Source of the DNA: Lachnospiraceae bacterium
GTDB lineage: Bacteria; Bacillota; Clostridia; Lachnospirales; Lachnospiraceae
NCBI GenBank assembly: GCA_015057555.1
Contig: SVEC01000006.1
Span: 1 to 52,276 of the forward strand
Direction of reading: 5' to 3'
Length of the DNA: 52,276 nucleotides
The number at the start of each line of letters is the position of its first letter. Within the stretch, counting starts at the first letter, position 1. Made by a program: the position numbers and the translations under genes. The notes beneath the pieces are model-generated. The model worked only from the letters and a program-made list of their open reading frames with translations. It did not search any database and was not told the origin of the DNA. Of this stretch, positions 16,182-26,157 are shown in pieces.

Positions 16182-16766
16182 TTAAGCTCTATTAGTAAAG
16201 ATATGGTCTATAATACCGTATTCTAAAGCTGCTTCAGCGGAAAGGAAATTATCTCTTTCGGTATCCCTTTCTATAATATCAAGGGACTTGCCAGTATTCT
16301 CGCTTAAAATCTTATTAAGCTTTTCTCTTGTTTTTATTATGTGATCTGCATGAATCTTCATGTCTGATGCCTGCCCCTGTGCTCCGCCAAGTGGCTGATG
16401 AATCATAATTTCTGAATTAGGAAGTGCAATTCTCTTACCCTTAGTGCCACCTGCAAGTAAAAATGCTCCCATACTAGCAGCCATACCAACACAGATTGTT
16501 GATACATCGCACTTTATGTACTGCATAGTATCATAAATTCCCATACCTGCTGATACTGAACCACCAGGACTATTGATATATAAGCTAATATCTTTATTTG
16601 GATCCTCTGATTCTAAAAATAAAAGCTGTGCTATAACAAGGCTTGCTGTTGTATCATTAACCTCGTCAGCTAGAAAAATTATTCTATCCTTTAAAAGTCT
16701 TGAGTATATATCGTAGGCACGCTCTCCTCTACTAGTTTGCTCTACGACGGTAGGTACTAATGCCAT
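16182..16766 (-). CDS. clpP: ATP-dependent Clp protease proteolytic subunit
   Basis: Serine peptidase subunit of the Clp degradation complex, 194 aa. The catalytic triad is visible: Ser in [11 protein letters not shown], His in [12 protein letters not shown] and Asp in ERDTERDNF. The N-terminal [21 protein letters not shown] is typical of the mature-like amino end. I use ATG 16766 (MALVPTVV) rather than 16775, because AAAGGA sits directly against the earlier ATG and at 9 bp from the later one. clpX is not adjacent in this window. No CtsR or CIRCE operator is evident in the upstream region. Confidence 0.95.
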   Translation of the reverse strand: MALVPTVVEQTSRGERAYDIYSRLLKDRIIFLADEVNDTTASLVIAQLLFLESEDPNKDISLYINSPGGSVSAGMGIYDTMQYIKCDVSTICVGMAASMGAFLLAGGTKGKRIALPNSEIMIHQPLGGAQGQASDMKIHADHIIKTREKLNKILSENTGKSLDIIERDTERDNFLSAEAALEYGIIDHIFTNRA

Positions 16767-16832
16767 ATAAATCATTCCTTTCTATTGATATTAATTATTG
16801 ATGTTAATGTAATTATGCATAATTCAAATTTA

Positions 16833-16862
16833 TAGTCAGCTGTTAATATTAACAACTGACTA
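16833..16862 (-). terminator. Palindromic hairpin between alaS and clpP
   Basis: TAGTCAGCTGTTAAT and ATTAACAACTGACTA form a 15-bp arm palindrome. The one C/A mismatch in plus-strand RNA becomes a G-U pair in minus-strand RNA, which supports a role in the minus transcript. There is only a modest U tract, so it is either a weak terminator of alaS or a structured leader of clpP. Confidence 0.55.
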
Positions 16863-16934
16863 TATTGCTTATGTTATATATTATCTTATCATACAAAATA
16901 ATTATTACAATCAACTGTAGGTTTAATACAGTAG

Positions 16935-19574
16935 CTATGCAAGCATAGTTTTGGCTTCTTCAACTCCGGAATTAAGTGCTTCTGATATTCCAGCAGGGTT
17001 CTTTCCACCAGCCTGTGCCATATTTGGACGACCACCGCCGCCACCGCCAACCATTGGTGCAATCTTCTTAACTATATTACCTGCATGTGCACCTTCGGAT
17101 ACTGCATCATCTGTAGCCATTACAATAAGGTTTACCTTGCCATCCATATCAGATGCAAGTACTACAACACCTGAACCAATCTTTGCTTTTAGGTCATCTC
17201 CAAGATTTCTAAGTGCATTCATATCAATACCGCTTACACTTACTGGAAGAACCTTGTATGTGCCAACCTCTACAACATTGCTCATTACATCTCCAACAGA
17301 TTCCTTAGCCATCTTGTCCTTAAGCTTCTGATTCTCTGAATTAAGAGCCTTAATCTCGGCTAACATAGCTTCAATCTTTTCAGTAAGCTTAGATGGTTCT
17401 GTCTTAGCAGCTATGCTAGCTGCATGAAGCTCATCCTCTAACTTCTTATAATAATCAAATGCGCCCTTTGAAGTAAGCGCTTCTATACGTCTAACACCTG
17501 CAGCAACACCTTGCTCTGATATAATCTTAAATGTACCGATAACTCCGGTGTTAGGTACGTGAGTACCTCCACAAAGCTCCTTTGAGAACTCTCCCATACT
17601 TACTACTCTTACTGTTTCGCCGTACTTCTCTCCGAAAAGCGCCATAGCTCCAGTTTTCTTAGCATCCTCTATAGACATTTCAGCAGTTTCTACTGCTAAA
17701 TCTCTCTCAATTTCAGCATTTACAATAGCTTCAACCTTAGCAATCTCTTCCTTAGTCATGGCCTGAATATGTGTAAAGTCAAAACGAAGTCTATCCTGAG
17801 CAACATAGGAACCAGCCTGCTCTACATGTCCACCGAGAACAGTCTTTAAAGCCTTCTGAAGAAGGTGTGTAGCTGAGTGGTTCTTACAGGTAAGTCCTCT
17901 CTGATTCTCATCTACGGAAAGTGTTACAGTTTCTCCAACCTTAAGCTCTCCACTTTCTACATAACCAACATGAGCAATCTTGCCACCTACAACCTTTACA
18001 GTATCTTTAACAACGAATACTCCATTTTCAGTCTTAATAATACCTGAATCACCGCATTGACCACCCATTGTAGCATAAAATGGAGTAATATCAGTAAGGA
18101 TTGAACCATTTGTACCCTCAGAGAGTGTATCAACAACTGCATCTTCTGTAGTGACAGCAACAACTTTGGCATCAATAGTAAGCTTGTCGTATCCATCAAA
18201 TTCAGTAATTAAATCTACTGGAAGCTCCTCGTAGATAGTTGCGTCAGCACCCATATAGGTTGAAACCTTACGAGCCTTTCTAGCTGTAGTTCTCTGAACT
18301 TCCATACATTCCTTATATCCTTCCTCGTCAACAGTCATTCCTGCCTCTTCAAGAATTTCCTTAGTAAGGTCAAGTGGGAAGCCATAGGTATCATAAAGCT
18401 TAAATGCATTCTCGCCACTAAGCTCAGTCTTATCTGAAGCCTTGATTTCATCTATAAATGTACCAAGAATAGCAAGTCCTTGATCTATAGTCTTGTTAAA
18501 GCTTTCCTCCTCCTTGTTAAGAGTAGCGAAAATATGCTCCTGCTTCTCTAGAAGCTCTGGATAAGCATCCTTAGAGCACTCAATAACAGTTTTACAAAGC
18601 TCGGCAAGGAACATATCCTTAATTCCAAGCATTCTACCGTGTCTAGCTGCTCTTCTAAGAAGTCTTCTTAAAACATATCCTCTACCCTCGTTAGAAGGGA
18701 GAACACCATCTGAAGTCATAAATGTAACTGAACGAATATGGTCAGTGATAAGTCTGATAGAAATATCCTTTTTCTCATCAGTCTTATATGTAACACCAGC
18801 CATCTCACAGATTTTATCTCTTAAAGCCTTAAGAGTATCTACATCGAATATTGAGTCAACATCCTGAACTACTACAGCAAGTCGCTCAAGCCCCATACCT
18901 GTATCGATGTTCTTCTGATCAAGCTCTACATAGTTGTTGTTACCATCGTTATCAAACTGAGTAAATACGTTGTTCCAAACCTCCATGTATCTGTCACAAT
19001 CACAGCCTACTGTACAGTCTGGCTTACCACAGCCGTACTTTTCTCCTCTATCATAGTAAACCTCAGAACAAGGACCACATGGACCTGCACCATGCTCCCA
19101 GAAGTTATCAGCCTTACCAAACTTAAAGATTCGATCTTTCGCAATACCTATCTTTCTGTGCCATATATCAAAAGCCTCGTCATCTTCAAGATATACTGAT
19201 GGGTAAAGTCTATCAGCATCAAGACCAACAACCTCAGTTAAAAATTCCCAGGTCCACTCGATAGCTTCATTCTTAAAGTAATCTCCAAAAGAGAAGTTAC
19301 CAAGCATTTCGAAGAAGGTACCATGTCTTGCTGTTTTACCAACATTCTCAATATCACCTGTTCTGATACATTTTTGGCAGGTTGTTACTCTTCTTCTTGG
19401 TGGAATCTCCTGACCTGTAAAATATGGCTTTAATGGAGCCATACCTGAGTTAATAAGCAACAAACTGTTATCATTACGTGGAATAAGTGAGAAGCTGTTC
19501 ATCTTAAGATGATCCTTGCTCTCAAAGAATTCCAAAAACATCTTTCTTAGTTCATTTACACCGTAGTTCTTCAC
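16935..19574 (-). CDS. alaS: Alanyl-tRNA synthetase
   Basis: Charges tRNA-Ala. The 879-aa protein has the class II catalytic domain starting with MFLEFFESKDHLKMNSFSL (motif 1), a tRNA-recognition domain, an editing domain with zinc-binding HSATHLLQKAL (HxxxH) and CGGTH, and the C-terminal oligomerisation domain ending in GGGGGGRPNMAQAGG. Length is standard. GGAGG lies 9 bp before the ATG. The 46-aa membrane protein gene is 33 bp upstream and hisIE just beyond it, so alaS may be co-transcribed with these. No T-box anti-terminator is visible in the short gaps. Confidence 0.96.
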   Translation of the reverse strand: MKNYGVNELRKMFLEFFESKDHLKMNSFSLIPRNDNSLLLINSGMAPLKPYFTGQEIPPRRRVTTCQKCIRTGDIENVGKTARHGTFFEMLGNFSFGDYFKNEAIEWTWEFLTEVVGLDADRLYPSVYLEDDEAFDIWHRKIGIAKDRIFKFGKADNFWEHGAGPCGPCSEVYYDRGEKYGCGKPDCTVGCDCDRYMEVWNNVFTQFDNDGNNNYVELDQKNIDTGMGLERLAVVVQDVDSIFDVDTLKALRDKICEMAGVTYKTDEKKDISIRLITDHIRSVTFMTSDGVLPSNEGRGYVLRRLLRRAARHGRMLGIKDMFLAELCKTVIECSKDAYPELLEKQEHIFATLNKEEESFNKTIDQGLAILGTFIDEIKASDKTELSGENAFKLYDTYGFPLDLTKEILEEAGMTVDEEGYKECMEVQRTTARKARKVSTYMGADATIYEELPVDLITEFDGYDKLTIDAKVVAVTTEDAVVDTLSEGTNGSILTDITPFYATMGGQCGDSGIIKTENGVFVVKDTVKVVGGKIAHVGYVESGELKVGETVTLSVDENQRGLTCKNHSATHLLQKALKTVLGGHVEQAGSYVAQDRLRFDFTHIQAMTKEEIAKVEAIVNAEIERDLAVETAEMSIEDAKKTGAMALFGEKYGETVRVVSMGEFSKELCGGTHVPNTGVIGTFKIISEQGVAAGVRRIEALTSKGAFDYYKKLEDELHAASIAAKTEPSKLTEKIEAMLAEIKALNSENQKLKDKMAKESVGDVMSNVVEVGTYKVLPVSVSGIDMNALRNLGDDLKAKIGSGVVVLASDMDGKVNLIVMATDDAVSEGAHAGNIVKKIAPMVGGGGGGRPNMAQAGGKNPAGISEALNSGVEEAKTMLA

Positions 19575-19607
19575 GTTAAAAATCCTCCTAGTTACTATTT
19601 AAACTAT

Positions 19608-19748
19608 TTATTCCTTGCTTTCAGCTGCAAGCTTTGCGTTTTTATTTGCTCTAATCTTTCCACCTACCTTGATACCTACAAATGCACAGGCAAGGAAAAG
19701 TATAAATTTTACTAAATATAATAATAATTCACTGATTAATGCGCTCAT
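19608..19748 (-). CDS. 46-aa single-span membrane protein
   Basis: Short gene missed by length filters. The translation starts MSALISELLLYLVKFILFL and consists of one hydrophobic segment (about residues 3-26) ending in a Gly-rich turn, followed by the basic tail KIRANKNAKLAAESKE. A textbook GGAGG lies 8 bp before the ATG. It sits in the 179-bp gap between hisIE and alaS, in the same direction, so it belongs to that transcript. Similar short proteins upstream of alaS in Lachnospiraceae are, from memory, sometimes mislabelled vanadium nitrogenase; there is no nitrogenase feature here. Function unknown. Confidence 0.75.
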   Translation of the reverse strand: MSALISELLLYLVKFILFLACAFVGIKVGGKIRANKNAKLAAESKE

Positions 19749-19753
19749 AATGA

Positions 19754-21064
19754 TTACCTCCTATTTGCAAGTTCTCTTACAACATCATCCCAAGTAACAT
19801 CCTTTTCTACCATAAGTACCATTGCATGATACAGAAAATCTGCTAACTCGTACTTAATCTCTTCTGGGTTAGGATTTTTGGCTGCTATAATTATTTCAGT
19901 TGCTTCCTCTCCAACCTTTTTAAGGATTTTATCAATTCCTTTATCAAAGAGATAATTAGTATATGATCCTTCTCTTGGATTATTCTTTCTGTCTAGAATA
20001 ATATTGTAATCCTCTTCAAGAATCTTTAAAGGATTTACATTATCGTATTCCTTTTTAAATAAAGGAGTGAAGAAACAATTTGGACTTCCTGTGTGACAAG
20101 CCACACCTATCTGTTTAACCTTTGCAAGGATTGTATCTTTATCACAGTCAATTATAAGCTCCTGCACATATTGGAAATGACCACTTGTTTCACCCTTTAC
20201 CCAAAGTGACTGTCTACTTCTACTAAAATAAGTCATAGTTCCTGTCTCTAGTGTTTTCTCATAAGCTTCCTTGTTCATGTAAGCCATCATAAGAACATCA
20301 CCTGTCATATAATCCTGAGTAATTACAGGTATGAGACCATCAGAGTTAAGCTTAAATTCCTCAAATGCTAAAGCATTTACATCCTTGTTTAAGTCATTTG
20401 CAATTAAATTTTTAATACCAGATACATAATCCGCAGTTGGATCATCCTCATGGCTTGTGTATCCAGTATAATTAATTATAAGTGTATCCACTCCTGCTTC
20501 AATTAATTCCTTTGTAGCTTTTAGCATACTTGGAATATCCTTGTCACTGGTAAGAGTGTCTGTATTAACGCCTGTAGGAAGTTCTATTTCACTTATAAAA
20601 TCCTTTAATTCTTCGATATAATTTTCATTATATCCGTTAATATAAAAACCACCGGCTCCGAAAAGCTTAAATTCTTTTAAATCACCGATTTCAAGCTTGC
20701 TTTCTTTGAAATTAGTATTGATGTAAATCTTCTCTTTGCCAAATCTTAAAGAGCTTTCATTAATTAAATCAAGCTCTACAGAGGTGCTTGCACCATCTAA
20801 ATCGAAACAACAAACTCTGTTAACACCTGCATATAAGGTATATTTTACGTCATCAAACCTCTTGGCTATTATATTGACATTTAAAGGCAAATCAATATTT
20901 TTGGTTATATATTTTATTTCTTCAACAAATTCCTCATAAGAACCCTCTCCGGTATAGATAAGCTCATCAACTCCAATTTTCTTAAAGTAATTAGCTATTT
21001 CAACCTTTTCCTTAGGTTCTGTATATGGAACACTGATATTACCTATAAGCTTTATCTTATTCAT
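19754..21064 (-). CDS. hisIE: Bifunctional HisIE with N-terminal HisA/HisF-like domain
   Basis: 436-aa fusion. Residues ~240-335 are phosphoribosyl-AMP cyclohydrolase (HisI) with the metal-binding [17 protein letters not shown] and [10 protein letters not shown]. Residues ~345-436 are phosphoribosyl-ATP pyrophosphohydrolase (HisE) with the helical [15 protein letters not shown] and [13 protein letters not shown]. Residues 1-~235 look like a degenerate beta/alpha barrel of the HisA/HisF kind (repeated strands such as [30 protein letters not shown]), but the catalytic Asp pattern is not obvious. HisIE enzymes are usually ~200-220 aa; this extension doubles the protein. hisA, hisF and hisH are not in the window. 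The barrel-like reading is inference. Confidence 0.88.
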   Translation of the reverse strand: MNKIKLIGNISVPYTEPKEKVEIANYFKKIGVDELIYTGEGSYEEFVEEIKYITKNIDLPLNVNIIAKRFDDVKYTLYAGVNRVCCFDLDGASTSVELDLINESSLRFGKEKIYINTNFKESKLEIGDLKEFKLFGAGGFYINGYNENYIEELKDFISEIELPTGVNTDTLTSDKDIPSMLKATKELIEAGVDTLIINYTGYTSHEDDPTADYVSGIKNLIANDLNKDVNALAFEEFKLNSDGLIPVITQDYMTGDVLMMAYMNKEAYEKTLETGTMTYFSRSRQSLWVKGETSGHFQYVQELIIDCDKDTILAKVKQIGVACHTGSPNCFFTPLFKKEYDNVNPLKILEEDYNIILDRKNNPREGSYTNYLFDKGIDKILKKVGEEATEIIIAAKNPNPEEIKYELADFLYHAMVLMVEKDVTWDDVVRELANRR

Positions 21065-21068
21065 AGTA

Positions 21069-21662
21069 TTATAAGCTTCCCTTAGTGCTAAGAAGCTGTC
21101 CCTCCAATCTAATATCCTTCATGGTGGCCATATCTAAAGCCTTAGCAAAGGCCTTAAATGCAGCTTCTATAATGTGATGATTATTTGAACCGTGAATTTG
21201 CTTAATATGTAAGTTCATACCTGCGGCATAGGATACTGCGTAGAAAAATTCTTTGACCATTTCTGTATCTAAATATCCTACCTGTGGAACTGTAAGGTCT
21301 AAATCATATACCAAGTAAGGTCTACCAGATAAATCAATGGCACTAAGAACTAAGGTTTCATCCATAGGAAGCATAAATGAACCATATCTCTTAATTCCAA
21401 CCTTATCTCCTACAGCCTTAGCAATAGCCTGTCCTAGTACAATACCTGTATCCTCAATTGTATGATGTGAATCCACTATTATATCACCAATAGCTTTAAG
21501 TCTTAAGTCAAACAAGCCATGCTTCGCAAAGCTAATAAGCATATGATCAAAAAAAGCTATTCCTGTATCAACCTCAGCTATTCCCGTTCCATCTAAATTA
21601 AGTTCCAATTCAATATTTGTCTCCTTTGTTACTCTAGAGACCTTTGCAATTCTAGCAGCCAT
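21069..21662 (-). CDS. hisB: Imidazoleglycerol-phosphate dehydratase
   Basis: Sixth step of histidine synthesis, 197 aa, the monofunctional form without the phosphatase domain. The duplicated Mn-binding motifs are clear: [29 protein letters not shown], and the second-half [20 protein letters not shown]. It is 4 bp upstream of hisIE, so they are coupled. A strong promoter (21745-21773) precedes it, separate from the hisZGD promoter. Confidence 0.95.
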   Translation of the reverse strand: MAARIAKVSRVTKETNIELELNLDGTGIAEVDTGIAFFDHMLISFAKHGLFDLRLKAIGDIIVDSHHTIEDTGIVLGQAIAKAVGDKVGIKRYGSFMLPMDETLVLSAIDLSGRPYLVYDLDLTVPQVGYLDTEMVKEFFYAVSYAAGMNLHIKQIHGSNNHHIIEAAFKAFAKALDMATMKDIRLEGQLLSTKGSL

Positions 21663-21744
21663 ATAATCACTTCCTTATATTCTAATTTGTATTTCAATTA
21701 TTAGGTATGCGTATATATAATATACAAACACAATATAACAATTT

Positions 21745-21773
21745 ATTATAGCATTTTATACACCTTGTTTCAA
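21745..21773 (-). promoter_or_regulatory. Promoter of hisB-hisIE
   Basis: TTGAAA (21768-21773), a 17-bp spacer and TATAAT (21745-21750) on the minus strand. The -35 overlaps the stop codon of the upstream membrane protein gene. Confidence 0.6.
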
Positions 21774-22309
21774 TTATTTTCTGCAATTGTATTAGGGTTT
21801 AAAAGTAAATCATATTCATCATAAAATCCTGTGCCATTTTCGTATTTTACAGCTATAAGTAATGAACCTAGACCAATTTTGCTATATAGCTCATCAGTAA
21901 TTTTAAATTCTTTTAATTCATTATCAGACAATTGAACTGTTGCAAATTTACTTTCAAAATCACCACTTTTCACAGTTTTCTTATCTCTTACAACCACATA
22001 CATGATTTTAATCTTGTTATTTTTGATATCACTTATAAGGTTTTGTCTGGATTTTATTATTAATGTGCAGATTCCCACATCCAATCCTGCTAATATTACT
22101 ACTCCTAATATGTTTCTAATAATATCAACAGAAGGAGCTTTGCTTGCGATAGAACCTATTAATAAACAAACTGGGAGTAATTCAACAAAAAGTAATATTA
22201 ATAATCCAATTAAATATGTAGACGAATTTTTTTGTTTATATTCCTTGTTTGCAAATTCTATTATATAATCAAGCTCCTTTTGGTCAGGTTCTTTCCAATC
22301 AAAATCCAT
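21770..22309 (-). CDS. Paralogous small membrane protein A (hypothetical)
   Basis: 179-aa protein of no recognised family. It begins with a short polar N-terminus (DWKEPDQKELDYIIEFANKE), then two predicted membrane spans (about residues 30-55 and 65-88), then a soluble C-terminal domain with YVVVRDKKT and ending GFYDEYDLLLNPNTIAENN. It is a tandem paralogue of the neighbouring gene (same length, same ending pattern). A good GGAGG lies 9 bp before the ATG. Both genes sit between hisD and hisB in the same direction. A role in histidine synthesis is not indicated. Confidence 0.75.
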   Translation of the reverse strand: MDFDWKEPDQKELDYIIEFANKEYKQKNSSTYLIGLLILLFVELLPVCLLIGSIASKAPSVDIIRNILGVVILAGLDVGICTLIIKSRQNLISDIKNNKIKIMYVVVRDKKTVKSGDFESKFATVQLSDNELKEFKITDELYSKIGLGSLLIAVKYENGTGFYDEYDLLLNPNTIAENN

Positions 22310-22338
22310 ATTAACGTTCCTCCTATGTTATTTCAGTA

Positions 22339-22878
22339 TTATTCGTTTTCTGCAATAATGTTGGGATTTAAAATAAAATCATATTTATCATAAAATCCAT
22401 CTTTATTATCATATTTAATAGCTATCAGGGGTGAACCTGCCTCAATTTCTTTATATAGCTTAGCTGGTATAATAAAAGCATTAACATCTTCTTCCGGAAG
22501 CTGTACTAATATCTTTTTTTTATTCTTCTCTCGAACAACTGTTGAAAATGTTTTTATATTATTGTTTTTGATATCTAACAATACTTTCTTCTTTTTACGA
22601 ACTGTAAAAATATAATATGCTATAACACAGAATATAATAATAAATATAAATAAAATGCATATAAATATCTCTTTTTGTACTGATAATTCACTTATATAAT
22701 GATTTACAAGTAAACCGGAAGATATAAAAATAGGATAAAATTCTAATGTAATTAATAAAGCAAAAGCACTATATAATCTGGATTTTTTTTCTTTTGCTAA
22801 TTCATTTTTACCATATTCTTTTATAAAATATAATGTTTCATTATCAGGTTGTTCCCAATCAAATAAATTATCAAACAT
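22339..22878 (-). CDS. Paralogous small membrane protein B (hypothetical)
   Basis: 179-aa homologue of protein A: N-terminus FDWEQPDNETLYFIKEYGK, two hydrophobic spans (near residues 38-62 and 70-95), a basic stretch RKKKKVLLDIKNNNIK, and the soluble end GFYDKYDFILNPNIIAENE. Shared blocks include DWxxPD, DIKNNxIK, VVR and the closing NPNxIAEN. The two look like a recent-to-moderate tandem duplication. It lies 29 bp from protein A and 72 bp after hisD, directly behind a strong hairpin, so expression by read-through from hisD would be reduced. Function unknown. Confidence 0.75.
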   Translation of the reverse strand: MFDNLFDWEQPDNETLYFIKEYGKNELAKEKKSRLYSAFALLITLEFYPIFISSGLLVNHYISELSVQKEIFICILFIFIIIFCVIAYYIFTVRKKKKVLLDIKNNNIKTFSTVVREKNKKKILVQLPEEDVNAFIIPAKLYKEIEAGSPLIAIKYDNKDGFYDKYDFILNPNIIAENE

Positions 22879-22905
22879 ATATAAACTCCTGTTGTTTTGT
22901 AAATG

Positions 22906-22937
22906 CCAAAAAACGCATCAGAAAACTGACACGTTTT
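22906..22937 (-). terminator. Terminator or attenuator after hisD
   Basis: AAAACG at 22910-22915 pairs with CGTTTT at 22932-22937, continuing through CAG/CTG to a 4-nt loop; with two wobble pairs the minus-strand stem is 12 bp, followed by T residues. It begins 13 bp after the hisD stop. The paralogue pair starts 28 bp beyond, without space for a promoter. Confidence 0.7.
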
Positions 22938-22950
22938 ATAGCTGATTAAA

Positions 22951-24243
22951 TTAATTTTCAAATCTCACACTTATAGAGTTTGCGTGAGCTGTAAGCTGCT
23001 CTGACTTTGCAAAGTCTACGATATCCTTATATACAGGCTCTAAAGCTTCTCTTGAATAGTATATAATACTAGACTTCTTAATAAAGTCATCCACACTAAG
23101 TGGTGAGAAGAACTTTGCAGTACCATTTGTAGGTAATACATGGTTAGGACCTGCAAAATAATCACCAAGTGGCTCTGATGAGTAATCTCCTAAGAAGATT
23201 GCACCAGCATTCTTTATCTTAGTCATAGTATCAAAAGGATTCTTAGTCATTATCTCTAAGTGTTCACTGGCAATTTCATTTGCAGTATCAATTGCCTCCT
23301 CCATATCCTTAGCTACTAATATATATCCGTAGTTATCTACAGATTTTCTCATAATTTCTGTTCTAGAAAGCTCCTCTATAAATACCTCAACCTGCTCAGA
23401 TACCTTTTTGCCAAGCTCCTGTGAAGTTGTAATAAGAATGGCTGAAGCCATCTCGTCATGTTCTGCCTGTGATAAAAGGTCTGCAGCAACATATCTTGGA
23501 TTAGCTGTTTCGTCAGCCAGTACTAATATTTCACTAGGACCAGCCACTGAATCAATGCTAACATGTCCGAATACACATCTCTTTGCAAGAGCTACAAATA
23601 TATTTCCAGGACCTACAATTTTATCAACCTTAGGAATAGACTCTGTGCCATAAGCAAGAGCAGCTATGGCTTGAGCACCTCCAGCCTTGTATATAGCATC
23701 TACACCAGCTTCATTGGCGGCAACAAGTGTCATAGGATATACTTTTCCTTCTGAATTACATGGTGTAGTCATAATTATATTTGACACTCCGGCAACCTTA
23801 GCTGGGATAACATTCATAAGTACTGAAGATGGATATACTGCCTTTCCACCAGGCACGTATACACCAACATTTTCAATAGGTGTAACCTTCTGTCCCAGCA
23901 TGCTTCCATTTTCTTTAGAATCAAACCAGCTATACTGCTTTTGCTTTTCGTGGTATTCTTTAATATTAGCGATAGCTTTTCTAATAATTTCAAGAAGATT
24001 AGAGTCCACATTCTTATACGCTTCCTCTATCTCTTCCTTTGTAACTTTTATATTATCAGTATTAATTATAGCCTTATCAAACTTTTCAGTGTATTTGAAT
24101 AGAGCTTCGTCTCTGTTTATATGTACATCCTCAACTATTTCTTTAACAGTAGTCTCATATGTGCCATAGTTATCAGGACTTCTTTTAAGCAGATTGCTTA
24201 AGATATCCTTTTTAGTTTCTTGATTTAATTCTACGATTCTCAT
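22951..24243 (-). CDS. hisD: Histidinol dehydrogenase
   Basis: Final two oxidation steps of histidine synthesis, 430 aa. Signatures seen: VPGGKAVYPSSVLMN, GGAQAIAALAYGT, GPGNIFVALAKRCVFG, SVAGPSEILVLAD and LLSQAEHDEMASA (catalytic Gln/His zinc ligands). Normal length. GGAGG precedes the ATG. It lies 22 bp after hisG and is followed by a hairpin terminator. Confidence 0.96.
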   Translation of the reverse strand: MRIVELNQETKKDILSNLLKRSPDNYGTYETTVKEIVEDVHINRDEALFKYTEKFDKAIINTDNIKVTKEEIEEAYKNVDSNLLEIIRKAIANIKEYHEKQKQYSWFDSKENGSMLGQKVTPIENVGVYVPGGKAVYPSSVLMNVIPAKVAGVSNIIMTTPCNSEGKVYPMTLVAANEAGVDAIYKAGGAQAIAALAYGTESIPKVDKIVGPGNIFVALAKRCVFGHVSIDSVAGPSEILVLADETANPRYVAADLLSQAEHDEMASAILITTSQELGKKVSEQVEVFIEELSRTEIMRKSVDNYGYILVAKDMEEAIDTANEIASEHLEIMTKNPFDTMTKIKNAGAIFLGDYSSEPLGDYFAGPNHVLPTNGTAKFFSPLSVDDFIKKSSIIYYSREALEPVYKDIVDFAKSEQLTAHANSISVRFEN

Positions 24244-24265
24244 TGTTTAAGCCTCCAAATGCTTA

Positions 24266-24916
24266 TTAATTATTTTCTTTTTGTATTAAAACATTTAACT
24301 GGTCAAGCAGATTAAGTATTCTCTCGTGCTCCATACGAAGACTAACCTGATTAACCACTACTCTCGCTGAAAGTGGACAGATTTCCTCTAATACTTCAAG
24401 TCCATTTTCCTTAAGTGTAGAGCCGGTTTCTACAATATCAACTATAACCTCTGAAAGATCAACAAGTGGAGCTAACTCAACAGAACCATTAAGCTTAATA
24501 ATCTCAACAGTTTGATTCTTTTTATTATTAAAGTAATCTTTAGCTATGTTTGGATACTTGCTAGCAACTCTTATTATTTCATTTTTAGAAAGAAACTCTC
24601 TAGCTGACTCTGGTCCACATACACACATACGGCACTTACCAAAGCCTAAATCCATAACCTCATAGAGGTTTCTTCCTTCCTCTAGAATGGTGTCTTTACC
24701 AACAACACCAATATCTGCAGCACCGTATTCTACATAAGTAGGTACATCTGAAGCCTTAGCAAGGAAGAACTTTATCTTATGCTCTTCATTTGTAAATATA
24801 AGCTTTCTAGTATTTGGGTCTTTAGCCTCTTCACATGTTATACCTATTTCTTCAAATAAAGCCAATGTTTTCTTGGCAAGTCTACCTTTTGCCAAAGCAA
24901 ATGTTAAATATCTCAT
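24266..24916 (-). CDS. hisG: ATP phosphoribosyltransferase, short form
   Basis: Catalytic subunit of the first step of histidine synthesis, joining ATP and PRPP. At 216 aa it is the short form that lacks the C-terminal regulatory domain and needs HisZ, encoded just upstream, for activity and histidine feedback. Hallmarks: [20 protein letters not shown] at the N-terminus, [19 protein letters not shown] and [14 protein letters not shown] (PRPP loop). I use ATG 24916 because GGAGG is 5 bp upstream of it and lies inside the longer frame from 24937. Confidence 0.95.
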   Translation of the reverse strand: MRYLTFALAKGRLAKKTLALFEEIGITCEEAKDPNTRKLIFTNEEHKIKFFLAKASDVPTYVEYGAADIGVVGKDTILEEGRNLYEVMDLGFGKCRMCVCGPESAREFLSKNEIIRVASKYPNIAKDYFNNKKNQTVEIIKLNGSVELAPLVDLSEVIVDIVETGSTLKENGLEVLEEICPLSARVVVNQVSLRMEHERILNLLDQLNVLIQKENN

Positions 24917-24942
24917 AACAACCTCCGTATATACCATCAGTA

Positions 24943-26157
24943 TTAACCGATTATGTCCATAATATTTCCGTCTGAATCAATGTAGGTAAGAGTTTTTATA
25001 TGCATCTTTTTTGCATAGGCTTCATACTCATCTAAATCATGTCTCTGTGACTTTCTTACAAGTTCAACATTGATTCCTTTATTTCTAAGATGTACTGCGT
25101 GTTGGATAGCTTCCTTTTGGGCTGCAATCTCATATATAAGCATTTTATTTGAATAGTCAACTTCAACTTCAACATCATTACGGGCGATAGCATTCATAAG
25201 CTCATCTATGTAAATTGCAAAGCCTATTGATGGAGCGTCCTTGCCAAAGGTAGAAAGAAGATTATTATATCTTCCACCCTTTACGATAGCCTCACCTGTT
25301 CCGTAGGTGTAGCCATTGAAAACTATACCTGTATAGTAGTTATATCTATTAATCTGACTTAAATCAAAGCTTACATATTTATCATAACCATAGGTTGCTA
25401 TAGCCTGATAAACTCTCTTCATACGGTCAATAGCTTCTATAGACTGTGGATTTGTAACTAGGCTTCTTGCTTTATCAAGCATATCTAGTCCTCCAAATAA
25501 GCTATTAAACTCTGATAATGCTTTCTTCATGTTAGGCTTAATATCAAGCTTTGAAACATATTCAGTAAGGCCAAAGAAATTTTTGAGCTGTATCAATTCC
25601 TTAATCTTCTTTTCGGCTTTTTTGTCAAGACCAGCCTCTTCAATAATACCCTTAAAAAATTCGACCTCGCCTATTTCGATCATAAACTCCTCAAGACCTA
25701 CCTCCTTTAATGCGCTTATAACACAAGAGATTATTTCTGCATCAGCAGCTGAGCTATCATCATTTATAAACTCTCCACCAATTTGAGTAAGCTCGTTTAG
25801 CTTTCCTTGATGCTGTGCCGCATTTGTGAAGGTTTTGCCAGTATAACAAAGTCTAAGTGGTAAATCTACATCTGTATAATACTTAGCAACACATCTTGCA
25901 ACACTTGGAGTTATATCTGGTCTTAATACAAGGGTGTTATTATTTCTATCGAAAAATTTGTACATCTCATTTGAGTGAGCTGAACCTCTGTCATAATTAA
26001 ATATATCAAAATACTCAAAGGTAGGCGTTTCTATACTTGAATAACCATATCTTTTAAGAATATGATTAATTTGCTCTACCACCTTATTTCTTTCCTTGCA
26101 CTCTGAGTTATAAACATCTCTCACTCCTTCAGGAGTATGTAATAGCTTATCGTACAT
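24943..26157 (-). CDS. hisZ: ATP phosphoribosyltransferase regulatory subunit
   Basis: HisRS-like protein of 404 aa that pairs with short HisG. The catalytic-domain paralogue motifs of histidyl-tRNA synthetase are present ([12 protein letters not shown], the motif 2 region [29 protein letters not shown]), but an anticodon domain is reduced to the C-terminal ~75 residues. A full HisS normally has a complete HGXP domain, so I call HisZ, supported by the neighbouring short hisG. The start is taken at ATG 26157 with AGAGGTG upstream; an in-frame GTG at 26166 overlaps that site. It opens the his cluster under a consensus promoter. Confidence 0.92.
   Translation of the reverse strand: MYDKLLHTPEGVRDVYNSECKERNKVVEQINHILKRYGYSSIETPTFEYFDIFNYDRGSAHSNEMYKFFDRNNNTLVLRPDITPSVARCVAKYYTDVDLPLRLCYTGKTFTNAAQHQGKLNELTQIGGEFINDDSSAADAEIISCVISALKEVGLEEFMIEIGEVEFFKGIIEEAGLDKKAEKKIKELIQLKNFFGLTEYVSKLDIKPNMKKALSEFNSLFGGLDMLDKARSLVTNPQSIEAIDRMKRVYQAIATYGYDKYVSFDLSQINRYNYYTGIVFNGYTYGTGEAIVKGGRYNNLLSTFGKDAPSIGFAIYIDELMNAIARNDVEVEVDYSNKMLIYEIAAQKEAIQHAVHLRNKGINVELVRKSQRHDLDEYEAYAKKMHIKTLTYIDSDGNIMDIIG

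Noticed and set aside
16862..16934. Promoter for clpP
   Set aside because: TTGATT with TATGAT is present, but the spacing is too short, and the alternatives are equally weak.
16951..17331. Plus-strand frame antisense to alaS
   Set aside because: It is a shadow of alaS, without a ribosome-binding site or recognisable domain. The same applies to all other plus-strand frames over minus-strand genes.
19608..19748. Nitrogenase label for the 46-aa protein
   Set aside because: The protein has one membrane segment and a basic tail only; there is no metal or cofactor motif.
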